DNA of 64,000 nucleotides, taken from NCBI RefSeq assembly GCF_963082655.1, contig NC_081552.1, forward strand, positions 70,291,465 to 70,355,464, in the 5' to 3' direction. This document shows, piece by piece, positions 54,266 to 63,799 of this stretch. The number at the start of each line of letters is the position of its first letter. Position 1 is the first letter of the stretch. The position numbers and the translations under genes were made by a program. The notes below the pieces were generated by a model, which was not told where the DNA came from, searched no databases, and saw nothing but the letters and a program-made list of their open reading frames with translations. The stretch comes from Stomoxys calcitrans. Its lineage: Eukaryota > Arthropoda > Insecta > Diptera > Muscidae.

Positions 54266-57200
54266 ATGGCTGTAAGGCGAAGCCCACGTTCAACGTCATC
54301 TTTAACTGATACCCTAAACAGTGGATTAGCAATGGAGTTGGACCGCACTCAGAATGTTGCCAAGGCAAATTCAAATACTAGTTCTAGTACAAGTGCAAGT
54401 ACAAGCGCTAGTACAAAAGGTTCTTCTGGAACCACAAGCGAGGCTTCACGAAATATGGTCTTAAGCGATGCCCAATTCAGAACACTCATAAGTGGTTTAA
54501 GCGTCAGACAAGAAGTCAAATCGACATTTAGTAACTGCACAGCTCGTTTTCATGGCAACCGAAATTCGACAAACGTAGAAGATTTTTTAGCTACAATTTT
54601 AGTCTATAAAGAAGCCGAAAATATTTCAGACTTTCTGGCACTCACTAGTCTTCCCCTATTATTAGAAGGCTACGCTTCCAGTTGGTGGCAAGGAGTCAAG
54701 GATGAAGCGAAGACATTCAATGATGCTGTAGATCTTTTACGAGGAGCCTTTGCACCTCCAAAACCAGATTGGCGAATATTCAGTGAGATTGCGCAAGAAA
54801 AACAAAAGTTGTTTGAGACTACAGACAGTTTCATTTGTAGAAAGCGACGACTTTTCGCACAACTATCAGAAAAACTTTCAGAAAATACTATGCTTAACAT
54901 GATATTTAGCCAGCTTAGTTTGAAAATCCGAGAAAGAATTCAAAGAGAAAGCGTAACATCTTTTCATGATCTCCTATGTAAGGCAAGGGAAATTGAAATG
55001 CTTGTTGCTGAGAATAGGCAAGATAAGGTGGAAGAAAAGTCAAAGCCAGCCGAAAATCAGGGAAAATCTGTCCTAAGATGCACTTTCTGCAGAAAACGAA
55101 ACCATTTGGCAGAAAATTGTTTCAAGAAAATTGAAGCAGAAAAGCACAAAAATGCTAAGGAAAGGCCAGAAACAAATTTGAACTGTTACGGATGTGGAGC
55201 AGCAGGATACTACCGCTCAAATTGCCCATTCTGTAATAAAACAAATTCGAATACTGATCCAAGAGATGGTCACCTTGATTTTAATTCCATGCATTCTACA
55301 GTAGTGGGACGTAACGTCCCAGTGGTGGACATAAATGTAAATGGTTTACAGGGAGAGGCATATTTTGACACCGCAGCTCGAACTAGCGTTGCTGGTTACC
55401 ATCTTTATCAAAAGCTAATTCAAAAAGAGGTACCATTCCAAAAAGTATGCGCTGAGATTATACTGGCAGATGGTATTGCTAGAAATGAGACCGTATACTC
55501 TACAGTAGTGGATATTATAATTGGAAAACGCTTTAAGAAAATACGTTTCATTTGTTTGCCCAAGGCTATAGGAAACAGAACCCTACTAGGAATAGATTTC
55601 CTTGAAGAAAATAATATTGTTCTGGACCTAGCCCAACGTATATGGCATTTTAAAGATGATCCGTCAACAAATTTTAGCTTCAAACTTCATCAACCTGGTA
55701 TACTAAATAGTATTTCTTCGATTAAAAAGGTGAATGAGACACCAGACGATGTAAAAGATTTTTTGTCCTGGTTCGAGAATGGCAATAATGATTACTCGCC
55801 AAAAAGTATAAACAAAATCTTTAAAGACTCAGTTTCAGAAAATACCGAAATCCAATCTGTTTCAAGTCTTTTTCCACCTCCAAAGAAAGTAAAATACGAT
55901 GAGTATTGCGATGAAATATTCACACCAATTGAATTAAATTCAATTGATATAAAGCTCCGTCGAAGTGAAGGTCCACATTTGACCGAAAAAGAAAGAAAAT
56001 CACTTGAAGAATTACTGGTAGCTGAAAAGGAAATATTTGAGGACATTGATATTCCAGCACCTCATGTAGAACACTATATAAAAACAGGATCACATGAACC
56101 CATAGCTAACGCCCCATACAGGATTTCGCCAAAAATGAAAACTGTTTTAAAAGCTGAGCTAGATAAAATGTTGGAAAAAGGCATCATACAAGAAGAAGAA
56201 TCTCCATGGGCATTCCCAGTTGTTCTGATTCCTAAAAAAGATGGTTCAATTAGACTATGCGTTGACTATCGTCGCCTAAATGCGATAACTACTGCAGATA
56301 CATATCCTTTACCAAGGATCGATGATCTTTTACACTCAGCGAAAACCACGCCATTCATGTCGACCTTAGACTTGCGTTCCGGTTACTGGCAGATAAAAGT
56401 TGCGGAAAAGGATAGAAAGAAGACTGCCTTCACAACACCGTTTGGTATATATGTGTTTAATAGAATGCCTTTTGGCTTAAAAAATGCCCCAGCTAAGTTC
56501 CAACGTCTTATTGATAAGTTTCGCAATGGCCTACCGAATATATTAATCCTGGCGTATTTGGATGACATCATTATTTGTTCAAAAGATTTGGGTTCACATA
56601 TATCCGATTTAAAACAAATATTTGAACGACTTAAAATGTTCGGATTTCATCTCAACCGAGAAAAATGTTTCTTTTGCAAGCCAGTCATCAAATACCTTGG
56701 GCATATTCTTACTACCAAAGGACTCAAACCCGATCCAGAAAAGACAAAAGCTATAATGGAAAGGCCTAAACCAAGAAATCCAAAAGAAGTTTTGTCATTT
56801 TTACAAACGTGCTCATGGTACAGGCGTTTCATTCCTTCTTTTGCCAACGTTTCTAAACCTTTATCAGATTTAATCAAGAAAAACGCTATTTGGCGATGGT
56901 CAGAAAGAGAGCAGTCAGCTTTTGATACCATGAAAAACCTTCTGTCCTCTCCACCGATTTTAAAACAAGTTGACGAAAATTTGCCATTCATATTGAAAAC
57001 TGATGCAAGCAACTATGCTTTGGGGGCTGTTTTAGTCCAGGGGGAGAAGGAGGAAGAGCATATAATCGAATATGCGAGTCGATTATTATTGGTAGCCGAG
57101 AAAAACTACTCTACGACAGAAAGAGAAGCCTTGGCGGTAGTATGGGCAGTTCAAAAATTTAGGGGTTATATCGAAGGTTCTGAAGTTTTGGTGCTCACTG

Positions 57201-58990
57201 ATCATCAGCCCTTAAAATGGCTATTTAGCCTAAAAAGCCCAACAGGTCGTCTAGCAAGATGGGCTCTACAACTCCAGACATTTAACATTCGATTTGAATA
57301 TACCCCTGGTCGCCAAAATATTGTGGCAGACACCCTTTCAAGACCACCTTGCTTGCTGGAGAGCCACAATGAGCTAAAGTGCGAATGTATGGCCATTGAA
57401 ATCGATTTTCCACACAAAGGAGCTGAAGACTTCAGAGAGGCACAAATAAAAGACCCAGCATTGAAAGCCATAATTGATTCATTCGAAAATGATGACGAAA
57501 ATGTGTCTAAATACACAGGCAGAGGTTATATCATGTTAGATGGTGTTCTATATAGATTTTGCTCTGAGGAAGAATCAGAAAATGGACAATTGGTAGTTCC
57601 TGAGTCAATGCGTAGCATGATTCTTTATAACTTTCATGACGTCTCTACCGCTGGTCACTATGGAATCGATAGAACAATCAGTCGAATATCGCCACATTAT
57701 TATTGGCCAGGTATGAGAAAACAGATCACAAACTATGTCAGATGCTGCATTGAGTGTCAACGCTATAAGCCCTCAAACTTAAAACCTGCTGGTCTTCTGA
57801 AAACTGTTAGCAGCAATCAGAGATTCGAAATAATAGCAATTGATTTGTTTGGACCACTGCCACGCACCCCACAAGGCCACCAGTGGATATTGATTGTAGA
57901 GGATTTATGTAGCCGTTGGACTGAGTTATTTCCTTTAAAAACTGCTTCAGCTGAGAACTGTGCATTAATTTTATTAAACGAAGTCTTTTTGCGATATGGA
58001 ATTCCAAGAAGAGTCCATTCAGATAATGGCACACAATTTATTTCGAGCGTAATGCAAAAACTCACTTACTGCTTAGGCATTGTGCAGTCATTTACACCGG
58101 TGTATCATCCGGAAGCCAACCCGGTGGAACGAAAGAACCGTGACTTAAAAGTGCAGCTGTCAATCTACGTTGGTCAAGATCATACCACCTGGGATGTTAA
58201 TTTGCCATCCATAAGATTTGCCATGAATACTGCGAAATGTGCATCCACTGGATATACTGCCGCATATTTGACATTTGGGCGTGAATTGAGGACACCGATG
58301 CAAGTTCAAACAGATCTAAAAGCTATAGTAAAAGCAGAAAATTTCGTACCTCAAATAACACCTCACCTTCTTCGACTTGCTGATAGCCTTTCCCTTGCAA
58401 TGGAGTGCCAAGAAAAGATGCAAGACAGAAACAAACTATATGCAGATTTGAAACGCAGACCGCAGCAAAACTTTGAAATGGGTGACAGAGTGCTTATTTC
58501 AACGCACATTCTTAGTAAGAAAGATAATAATCTCACTTCAAAACTGGTACCTCGGCGTGATGGACCATATATAATATTGAACAAAAAGGGAACCTCGTGT
58601 TACACTGTAGCTTCAATGGATCAACCCAGTGTTCCAATAGCAACTTATCACTCATCAGACCTAACCTTATATGAAGGAAATACTGATAAACCTCTTTATA
58701 AACTCAAACGTAGAGGTCGGCCTAGGAAAGCCTCTTCAACAGACAACACAGAGCAATTTGAAAATGCAACTGCGACGAACAAGAATGCAATTACTACAAA
58801 GCCGATACTCAAGCCTAAAAACGTTACACCCAATGACACAACACACATAATGCAACAACCCATCGAAAATATACCACCTTCAACAAATGCCACAGAAGGT
58901 AATACTACAATGAACAGAAGGTCCTACCGCAACCGACGACAGCCACACAGATACGGGAATGTCCTGCCACATCATCGGGACGATTTCTGA
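54266..58990 (+). CDS. gag-pol: Gypsy-2 Gag-Pol polyprotein with Arc-like Gag and AT-hook tail
   Basis: One uninterrupted 1574-codon frame from the ATG at 54266. Residues about 75-250 form a capsid domain with WWQGVKDEA (near 137) and APPKPDWRIF, the style of the Gag lineage that gave rise to fly Arc genes. Zinc knuckles follow at about 272-285 (CTFCRKRNHLAENC) and 306-320 (CYGCGAAGYYRSNC, histidine replaced). Protease carries DTAARTS (near 367) instead of DTGA. Reverse transcriptase has YLDD at 764-767; RNase H begins near KTDASN (about 911). Integrase has an HHCC finger and catalytic D near 1192, D near 1251 (SDNGTQF) and E near 1287, then a GPY/F module (RRDGPYIIL, about 1430). The C-terminal tail contains KRRGRPRK (1481-1488), an AT-hook. 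Gag and Pol are fused in one frame, so no frameshift is needed. Confidence 0.95.
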   Translation: MAVRRSPRSTSSLTDTLNSGLAMELDRTQNVAKANSNTSSSTSASTSASTKGSSGTTSEASRNMVLSDAQFRTLISGLSVRQEVKSTFSNCTARFHGNRNSTNVEDFLATILVYKEAENISDFLALTSLPLLLEGYASSWWQGVKDEAKTFNDAVDLLRGAFAPPKPDWRIFSEIAQEKQKLFETTDSFICRKRRLFAQLSEKLSENTMLNMIFSQLSLKIRERIQRESVTSFHDLLCKAREIEMLVAENRQDKVEEKSKPAENQGKSVLRCTFCRKRNHLAENCFKKIEAEKHKNAKERPETNLNCYGCGAAGYYRSNCPFCNKTNSNTDPRDGHLDFNSMHSTVVGRNVPVVDINVNGLQGEAYFDTAARTSVAGYHLYQKLIQKEVPFQKVCAEIILADGIARNETVYSTVVDIIIGKRFKKIRFICLPKAIGNRTLLGIDFLEENNIVLDLAQRIWHFKDDPSTNFSFKLHQPGILNSISSIKKVNETPDDVKDFLSWFENGNNDYSPKSINKIFKDSVSENTEIQSVSSLFPPPKKVKYDEYCDEIFTPIELNSIDIKLRRSEGPHLTEKERKSLEELLVAEKEIFEDIDIPAPHVEHYIKTGSHEPIANAPYRISPKMKTVLKAELDKMLEKGIIQEEESPWAFPVVLIPKKDGSIRLCVDYRRLNAITTADTYPLPRIDDLLHSAKTTPFMSTLDLRSGYWQIKVAEKDRKKTAFTTPFGIYVFNRMPFGLKNAPAKFQRLIDKFRNGLPNILILAYLDDIIICSKDLGSHISDLKQIFERLKMFGFHLNREKCFFCKPVIKYLGHILTTKGLKPDPEKTKAIMERPKPRNPKEVLSFLQTCSWYRRFIPSFANVSKPLSDLIKKNAIWRWSEREQSAFDTMKNLLSSPPILKQVDENLPFILKTDASNYALGAVLVQGEKEEEHIIEYASRLLLVAEKNYSTTEREALAVVWAVQKFRGYIEGSEVLVLTDHQPLKWLFSLKSPTGRLARWALQLQTFNIRFEYTPGRQNIVADTLSRPPCLLESHNELKCECMAIEIDFPHKGAEDFREAQIKDPALKAIIDSFENDDENVSKYTGRGYIMLDGVLYRFCSEEESENGQLVVPESMRSMILYNFHDVSTAGHYGIDRTISRISPHYYWPGMRKQITNYVRCCIECQRYKPSNLKPAGLLKTVSSNQRFEIIAIDLFGPLPRTPQGHQWILIVEDLCSRWTELFPLKTASAENCALILLNEVFLRYGIPRRVHSDNGTQFISSVMQKLTYCLGIVQSFTPVYHPEANPVERKNRDLKVQLSIYVGQDHTTWDVNLPSIRFAMNTAKCASTGYTAAYLTFGRELRTPMQVQTDLKAIVKAENFVPQITPHLLRLADSLSLAMECQEKMQDRNKLYADLKRRPQQNFEMGDRVLISTHILSKKDNNLTSKLVPRRDGPYIILNKKGTSCYTVASMDQPSVPIATYHSSDLTLYEGNTDKPLYKLKRRGRPRKASSTDNTEQFENATATNKNAITTKPILKPKNVTPNDTTHIMQQPIENIPPSTNATEGNTTMNRRSYRNRRQPHRYGNVLPHHRDDF

Positions 58991-59005
58991 GGCAGAGGGG
59001 GAGCA
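58989..59005 (+). other. Gypsy-2 polypurine tract
   Basis: gaggcagagggggagca, immediately before the 3' LTR and overlapping the last bases of the Gag-Pol stop codon. Confidence 0.85.
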
Positions 59006-59738
59006 TGTAGAAGCAGCTTTTATATAAATCACATTGAAGATAATTATATTTTTGATATTATACGTAATGCACTTTAATTTTATTTGAACTTAGATTTTTG
59101 CTTGAGTGTAACCAATTTCTCTTTAACGTTAAATATTAAAACACTCTTTTGAGTTTTGATTTATACCATTGATATTTTTACCATTTGTAACATTAACTTA
59201 TACCATTGATTTATATACCATGGATTTCTTCTCTCATTTGCAATTTTACACTCGAATCATTATCACTCACCTAATAGCATTTGTCTCTTTCTTTATTATA
59301 CGTTTTGTCATATGATCTATAGTGAGTACTCTCACTCTCGTTTGTATAACATGTTTTCTTTTGTTTTGAGTGTATAACAGATTAAGTTTGTCAAACACTT
59401 GTAGGCTTAGTCTTAAACTTTGTTAAAAATAAAATTCTTCTTCTAATAGCATTCAACGAGGACAGTTGTCTCATTATTTAAAGCGGAAGAAACTCATAGG
59501 AGGACAAGTTAGGACTTTTAAGTCTGACTTGGCCCGTAAAATAAATATAAAATTAAACTGAACATTATCCAGCTAGGACGTTTCGTCTGGTTAGGATTTG
59601 TTCATAAAATTCATAATTTAATGAAATATAAAACCACTAGGGTTGGACCCTTAATCTTGCCCTCAAAACTGCTAGGGTTGGACCCTTCATCCTGCCCTTA
59701 ATATATCCTAGGGTTGGACCCTTCATCCATTCCCTACA
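59006..59738 (+). repeat. Gypsy-2 3' LTR
   Basis: Same length as the 5' LTR, one noticed substitution. The three ctagggttggaccctt copies are at the 3' end here too. Confidence 0.95.
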
Positions 59739-59840
59739 AATTATTATTTGGGAATCCCCCTTTTCTGTTTTATTTAGTAAAGGAGGCTTTGCCCTTGACA
59801 GCAAATATTTAATTTCATTGAAAATATAGTTTTTGTCAAA

Positions 59841-60849
59841 ATGGATCGTAAGCAAAACGAGGTTTCTGATGAGGTAAAAGTTTTGATAATAAAACACCAC
59901 AGGAATGGTTTAACTCAAAAAACTATCAGTGAAATATTAAATAGACCACGATCTACTATACAATCCATCATCAGAAAGTGGACAGAAACGAAAACTGTTG
60001 ACAATAAACCAAGATCTGGTCGACCAAAAGCACTTTCAGTTGGAGATGTGCGTTGGCTAGTGCGGCAAGTTCAGAAAACTCCGAAGACAAATGCGACCAT
60101 TCTTCGTAAAAACACTATGGAATATTTAGGGAAGGAAGTTACTACACAAACAATTCGAAATACACTCAAAAGGCATAGTTACAGAGGAAGAACTGCACGT
60201 AAGAAGCCCTTTATAAATAAAATAAACCGAGTGAAAAGGCTAAACTTCGCAAAAATGTATGTAAAACAGCCCGAATCATTTTGGAAAACAGTCATTTTTG
60301 CAGACGAGAGCAAGTTTAATCTTTTTGGGTGCGATGGAAAGGTCATAGTGTACAGAAAACCAAATACAGAGCTTGAAGAACGAAACACAGTTGCTACTGT
60401 AAAACATGGTGGAGGTGGTTTAATGGTTTGGGGGTGTATGGCGGCTTCAGGAGCGGGAAATCTTGAAATTATTAATGGAGTAATGGATCATAAGTATTAC
60501 ATTGACATTTTAAAGAGGAATTTAAAAGATAGTGCTGTAAAACTTGGGCTTGGTAATAACTTTCAATATTATCAAGATAATGACCCCAAAGATGTGGATG
60601 CTGTATAACTGCCCCAAAGTCATTAAAACTCCTCCTCAAAGTCCCGACTTGAACCCAATTGAACATCTTTGGGAACATCTCGAACGCAAATTGAGAACGC
60701 GCAATTTTTCGAGCAAGAGTCAAATGCAACAGGTGATAATGGAGGAATGGACTAATATAGACCAAAATATAACCGCTAAATTAGTCCAATCGATGTCAAA
60801 CCGTTTAAAAGAAGTTATAAGACGCGGTGGTCGAATAACAAAGTATTAA
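59841..60849 (+). pseudogene. Tc1-like transposase, frame-broken
   Basis: The frame from the ATG at 59841 gives an N-terminal helix-turn-helix (GLTQKTISEILNRPRSTIQS), a GRPR-like RSGRPK patch, a second DNA-binding part, then the first catalytic aspartate in VIFADESKFNLFG. The DNDPK second-aspartate block ends at 60608 in a wrong frame. The rest, LYNCPKVIKTPPQSPDLNPI and the catalytic-glutamate block IEHLWEHLE, continues in another frame to 60849 (ends GRITKY). A small out-of-frame deletion right after DNDPK is the simplest explanation. All other motifs of a DD34E Tc1 enzyme are present. It lies downstream of Gypsy-2 and inside the same transposon. Confidence 0.88.
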
Positions 60850-60879
60850 TTTTTTTAAATTATGTTATTTATTTTTTTG

Positions 60880-61110
60880 TTTTTTTTGCAATGATGAATA
60901 CTTTTTTTGTTTAATTTTTTGTGTTTAGCTGTAAAATGGCCCTTTTTGTTCCAATAAATACTATTTTTTTCTTTAAAAACAATGAAATTGTGTACATATA
61001 TATCACACAAGCACTACTGCATCATTAGTTTAATATGTTTTTATTCCAATTGTCTTTTGTAGACTTATTAAAAAAAAACATTGAATGATGAATACTTTTT
61101 TTGACCGCTG
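60880..61110 (+). repeat. Tc1-like right IR/DR arm
   Basis: Inner motif aatgatgaatactttttttg at 60890-60909 and outer motif aatgatgaatactttttttg at 61084-61103, inverted relative to the left arm. Confidence 0.85.
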
Positions 61111-61112
61111 TA

Positions 61113-61400
61113 TATAAGACTTTTTCGGGCTTTCTAGTATCATAACATCGTCTGTATAGCAGACGGGTTCAAATGCCTTTCTCAGTCAGCATCCGTAATA
61201 GGTTATTTATGGTGGTCACCCAAAGTAGTGACGATAAAAAGCCCCCTTTGGCGTGCCCTGTGCCACTTTCTCCCTTATATTTATGTCATGGGACCCACAA
61301 TTTATCCACCTGTTGCTTAGCATATGAATTATCCAGTCTCTAAGGATCCGGTCCACCCCATATAAAGGTAATATCTTTTTGTATGTTTTTATGTTCGTAT
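61113..61400 (-). pseudogene. Jockey/I-like LINE reverse transcriptase, upstream part
   Basis: Minus strand reads LRDWIIHML, then VAQGTPKGA (usual GTPQGG) and EPVCYTDDVMILES (usual YADD). The Tc1 element begins a few codons after this catalytic block. The reading resumes at 52768. Confidence 0.8.
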
Positions 61401-61774
61401 AGACTACGAATCCTTTGCAATATTCAGATAGTTTAAATTAACATGATCATGTGATGAAAATAGCACACTTTGTGTAGTGCGATCTGGTAATATGGGGTCT
61501 TGAAGGGAAAGCAGCACGAATCTGACATAAAAATGTGTTTGGGGGTCATCCTTTTTCCTTAAACCACCATTCATGACAATAAGGTTTTTAGAATTAAAAA
61601 AAAAAAAAAAAAAAACATTTTGGGCTGCGTGCCTGTACGGCTGCACAATCTTAACTTTTTGAAATATGTACTGCATTCAACCAAACGGTATTGGCAAGTT
61701 GTGTATGCCAAAAATTTTGATTATATTTGAAGCCAAGATACACCCATAAGACCTAGAAGTTTAGATTATAAATA
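61401..61774. repeat. CTAGCTGA-repeat unit at 61430-61565, otherwise unclassified
   Basis: Opposite-strand counterpart of 7868-8035. An A-homopolymer of about 20 lies at 61597-61616. No gene. Confidence 0.45.
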
Positions 61775-62600
61775 AAGGATGATTATTTAAGAGCTATAGG
61801 AAAGTATTTCAAAAAAAAAACCTTAAATTCAGAAAAATGCATAAAATCATTTTTGAATCGATAGTACGGTCCATATCATTTAATATTTGAAGTTTATTTC
61901 ATGCAAATGTTGATCGTGACTGCGCCTCAAATGGTCCATCCGCTAAATCCAATTTTGGCAACATTTCGGCCGGTATCTCACGAATAAATGCTTCAATGTT
62001 GTCTTCCAATGCGTCAATTGAAGCGGGCTTGCCTCCCAAGAAGCCCATTGATAAGCGTGCTGTGTGGCATGTGGCACCGTCTTGTTGAAACCACATGCCA
62101 TGCAAGTCAAGCTCTTGCATTTTGGGCAAAAAAAAGTTGGATATCATCGCAGCGCTCACCATTCAACTGTGAATAGTGAACGTTACGTTTCTTCAAATAA
62201 GATTTGCATCATATTTGAAGGAATCCGGTCCAAGGATGTCACTTGCCCATAAACCGCACCAAACTGTGACTTTTTCTGGATGCATTGGTAGATCTTGCAA
62301 TGCTTTTGGCTGATCTTCACTCCAAAATCGACAATTCTGCTTATTTACATAACCATTGAGCCAACAATGAGCTTCGTCGCTCAATGGAAGAAGCGCGTGA
62401 TGAACTTTCTTAACAGAGCACGCATTTTGATAATAAAATTTAATAATTTGCAAGCGTTGTTCGTTTGTAAGATGATTCGTGGTTAAATTATAGACCAAAC
62501 TAAAGATGTTTGATAGTTACACCAAACACCAAACACGAAATGTGCGTGAGCTGTGTAAACCAGTGTTGCCAAAGAGATAATAGCTAAAGAGATACCCTTT
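61775..62600 (-). mobile_element. Mariner-like element X2, internally deleted
   Basis: Minus strand starts aaagggtatctctttagcta and 'tttggcaacactgg' and ends near aaaggatgattatttaagag, a loose inverted repeat. Transposase blocks in order: LTNEQRLQIIKFYYQNACSV, KKVHHALLP joined to SDEAHCWLNGYVNKQNC, KVTVWCGLWA, then after a frameshift FFLPKMQELDLHGMWFQQDG, and KPASIDALEDNIEAFIREIP. The N-terminal to SDEAH join removes about 130 residues and is shared with X1 and X3. A second deletion precedes KPAS. Non-functional. Confidence 0.82.
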
Positions 62601-63406
62601 ATAAGTTAATTTTTATTCTGTGTATCAGGGACGTAGCCATGATTGTATCTGGGGGGCCACTCCACATTTGTTCAAAATAAAAAATTGCAAAAATTTTTCT
62701 GTTGCTGTGAAATTGGTATAGATACCTGAAAATATTTTTGAAAATTGTCGTCGCTACTGGTTGCAGGATTTGGCCCATCGGCGGTGACATGTGTTTAAAG
62801 TCAGAGCTTAATTTTGTACGACTTGCCAACACACTATTTTCAGGCCGATCCTGATTTTTCAAAGCCTTCAAAATGTCCTTGTTTTTGCGATAGTTATAGT
62901 GATAGTTTTGGCGAACCAGCTTGAGTATTTTGATGATATTATTTCTTTTGCACTCATTTTAGTTTGAACTAGTTTTATGATTTCAACAGGTTATTGTTTG
63001 TGTCGGTCAATTGGTTTAAATGAATTTTATTTCCATAAAAATTTACGCAAATAAATTTAAAAAATAAGGAACAATAAAGGTCAAATATTTCAAAAAAATA
63101 AATTTTTTCCAATTTTTACCACGAGCCATTTAGGTTCTGCTTATATGATGCCGTTTATTTCTCCTCCCATGGCGAAACAATTAATAGTGGTCTCATTTGT
63201 TTAACAACCACATATCATATGGTGCAATCCGCCATCTCGTCATCAAGATGTCATTTCAAAATAGGCATTGTTCTCAACACAACCAAAGAAACTTGCCCTC
63301 GCTTGCGTACGTGTGCCAGTTAAATGAGAGGTAACGGAACTCAGACAAAGAGAACGTGCAAAAAAATGAGGAAGTTTGCAGAGAATGTAAACACAGAACT
63401 GACATT
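62601..63406. other. Unclassified sequence
   Basis: No gene or element end supported. A half-site of the 40274 hairpin (accacatatcatatggtg) is near 63210. Confidence 0.4.
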
Positions 63407-63409
63407 TTG

Positions 63410-63576
63410 CGACAACCCTTTGGAGAGAAGTTTTACATAGAATAGTACCTCACAAATGTTGCCAGCATTAGGAGGGGAAAACCACCGCTGAAAATTTTCT
63501 CTGATGGTCTCGCCAGGATTCGAACCCAGGCGTTCAGCGTCATAGCCGGACATGCATACCTCTGCGCAACGGTGGC
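63410..63576 (-). mobile_element. SINE S4a, 3'-truncated
   Basis: Minus strand has the tRNA head with A box-like tgcgcagagg and B box ggttcgaatcc and the first third of the body, ending at 'gtcgca'. Confidence 0.85.
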
Positions 63577-63616
63577 CGTCAAACTGTGGAGGGTATAAAA
63601 GTAACTACGTCAACAT

Positions 63617-63799
63617 GCAAAATGCAAATTTGCCCATGAACATTCTATTAAGGAACAGGGCAAACTTCTCAAATATCTTATAGTGCTATCCGATTCAAGT
63701 GTTAAGCTCAATGAAAAGGGGCCTCCATTTAATAGCCGAGTCCGAACGGCGTTCCGCAGTGCGACACCTCTTTGTTGAGAAATTTTACATAGCATAGTA
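63617..63799 (-). mobile_element. SINE S4b, 5'-truncated by a MITE
   Basis: Minus strand has the body from 'tactatgctatgtaaaatttctcaac' to the family 3' end 'ccttaatagaatgttcatgggcaaatttgc'. The upstream part is displaced by the mariner MITE starting at 63800. Confidence 0.85.

Larger units (their letters stand above)
53027..59738 (+). mobile_element. Gypsy-2, complete Ty3/Gypsy LTR retrotransposon
   Basis: LTRs 53027-53759 and 59006-59738 (733 bp each) bracket a single Gag-Pol frame. The 4-bp duplication aatt is present at 53023-53026 and 59739-59742. LTR ends are tgtag…ctaca. A primer site and polypurine tract are in place. I noticed only one difference between the LTRs (near 53250 versus 59229, a/c), so the insertion is very recent and the element could be autonomous. 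No env. Confidence 0.96.
52771..61110 (+). mobile_element. Tc1-like DNA transposon, split by Gypsy-2
   Basis: The left end is cagcagtcaaaaaaagtatt and the right end, inverted, is cagcggtcaaaaaaagtatt. TA dinucleotides flank it (52769-52770, 61111-61112). Without Gypsy-2 and one copy of its target duplication the element would be about 1.62 kb. The motif aaaaaaagtattcatcatt occurs at the outer ends and again about 200 bp inside each end, giving an IR/DR-type arrangement. The transposase is frame-broken, so movement would need a helper. Confidence 0.92.
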
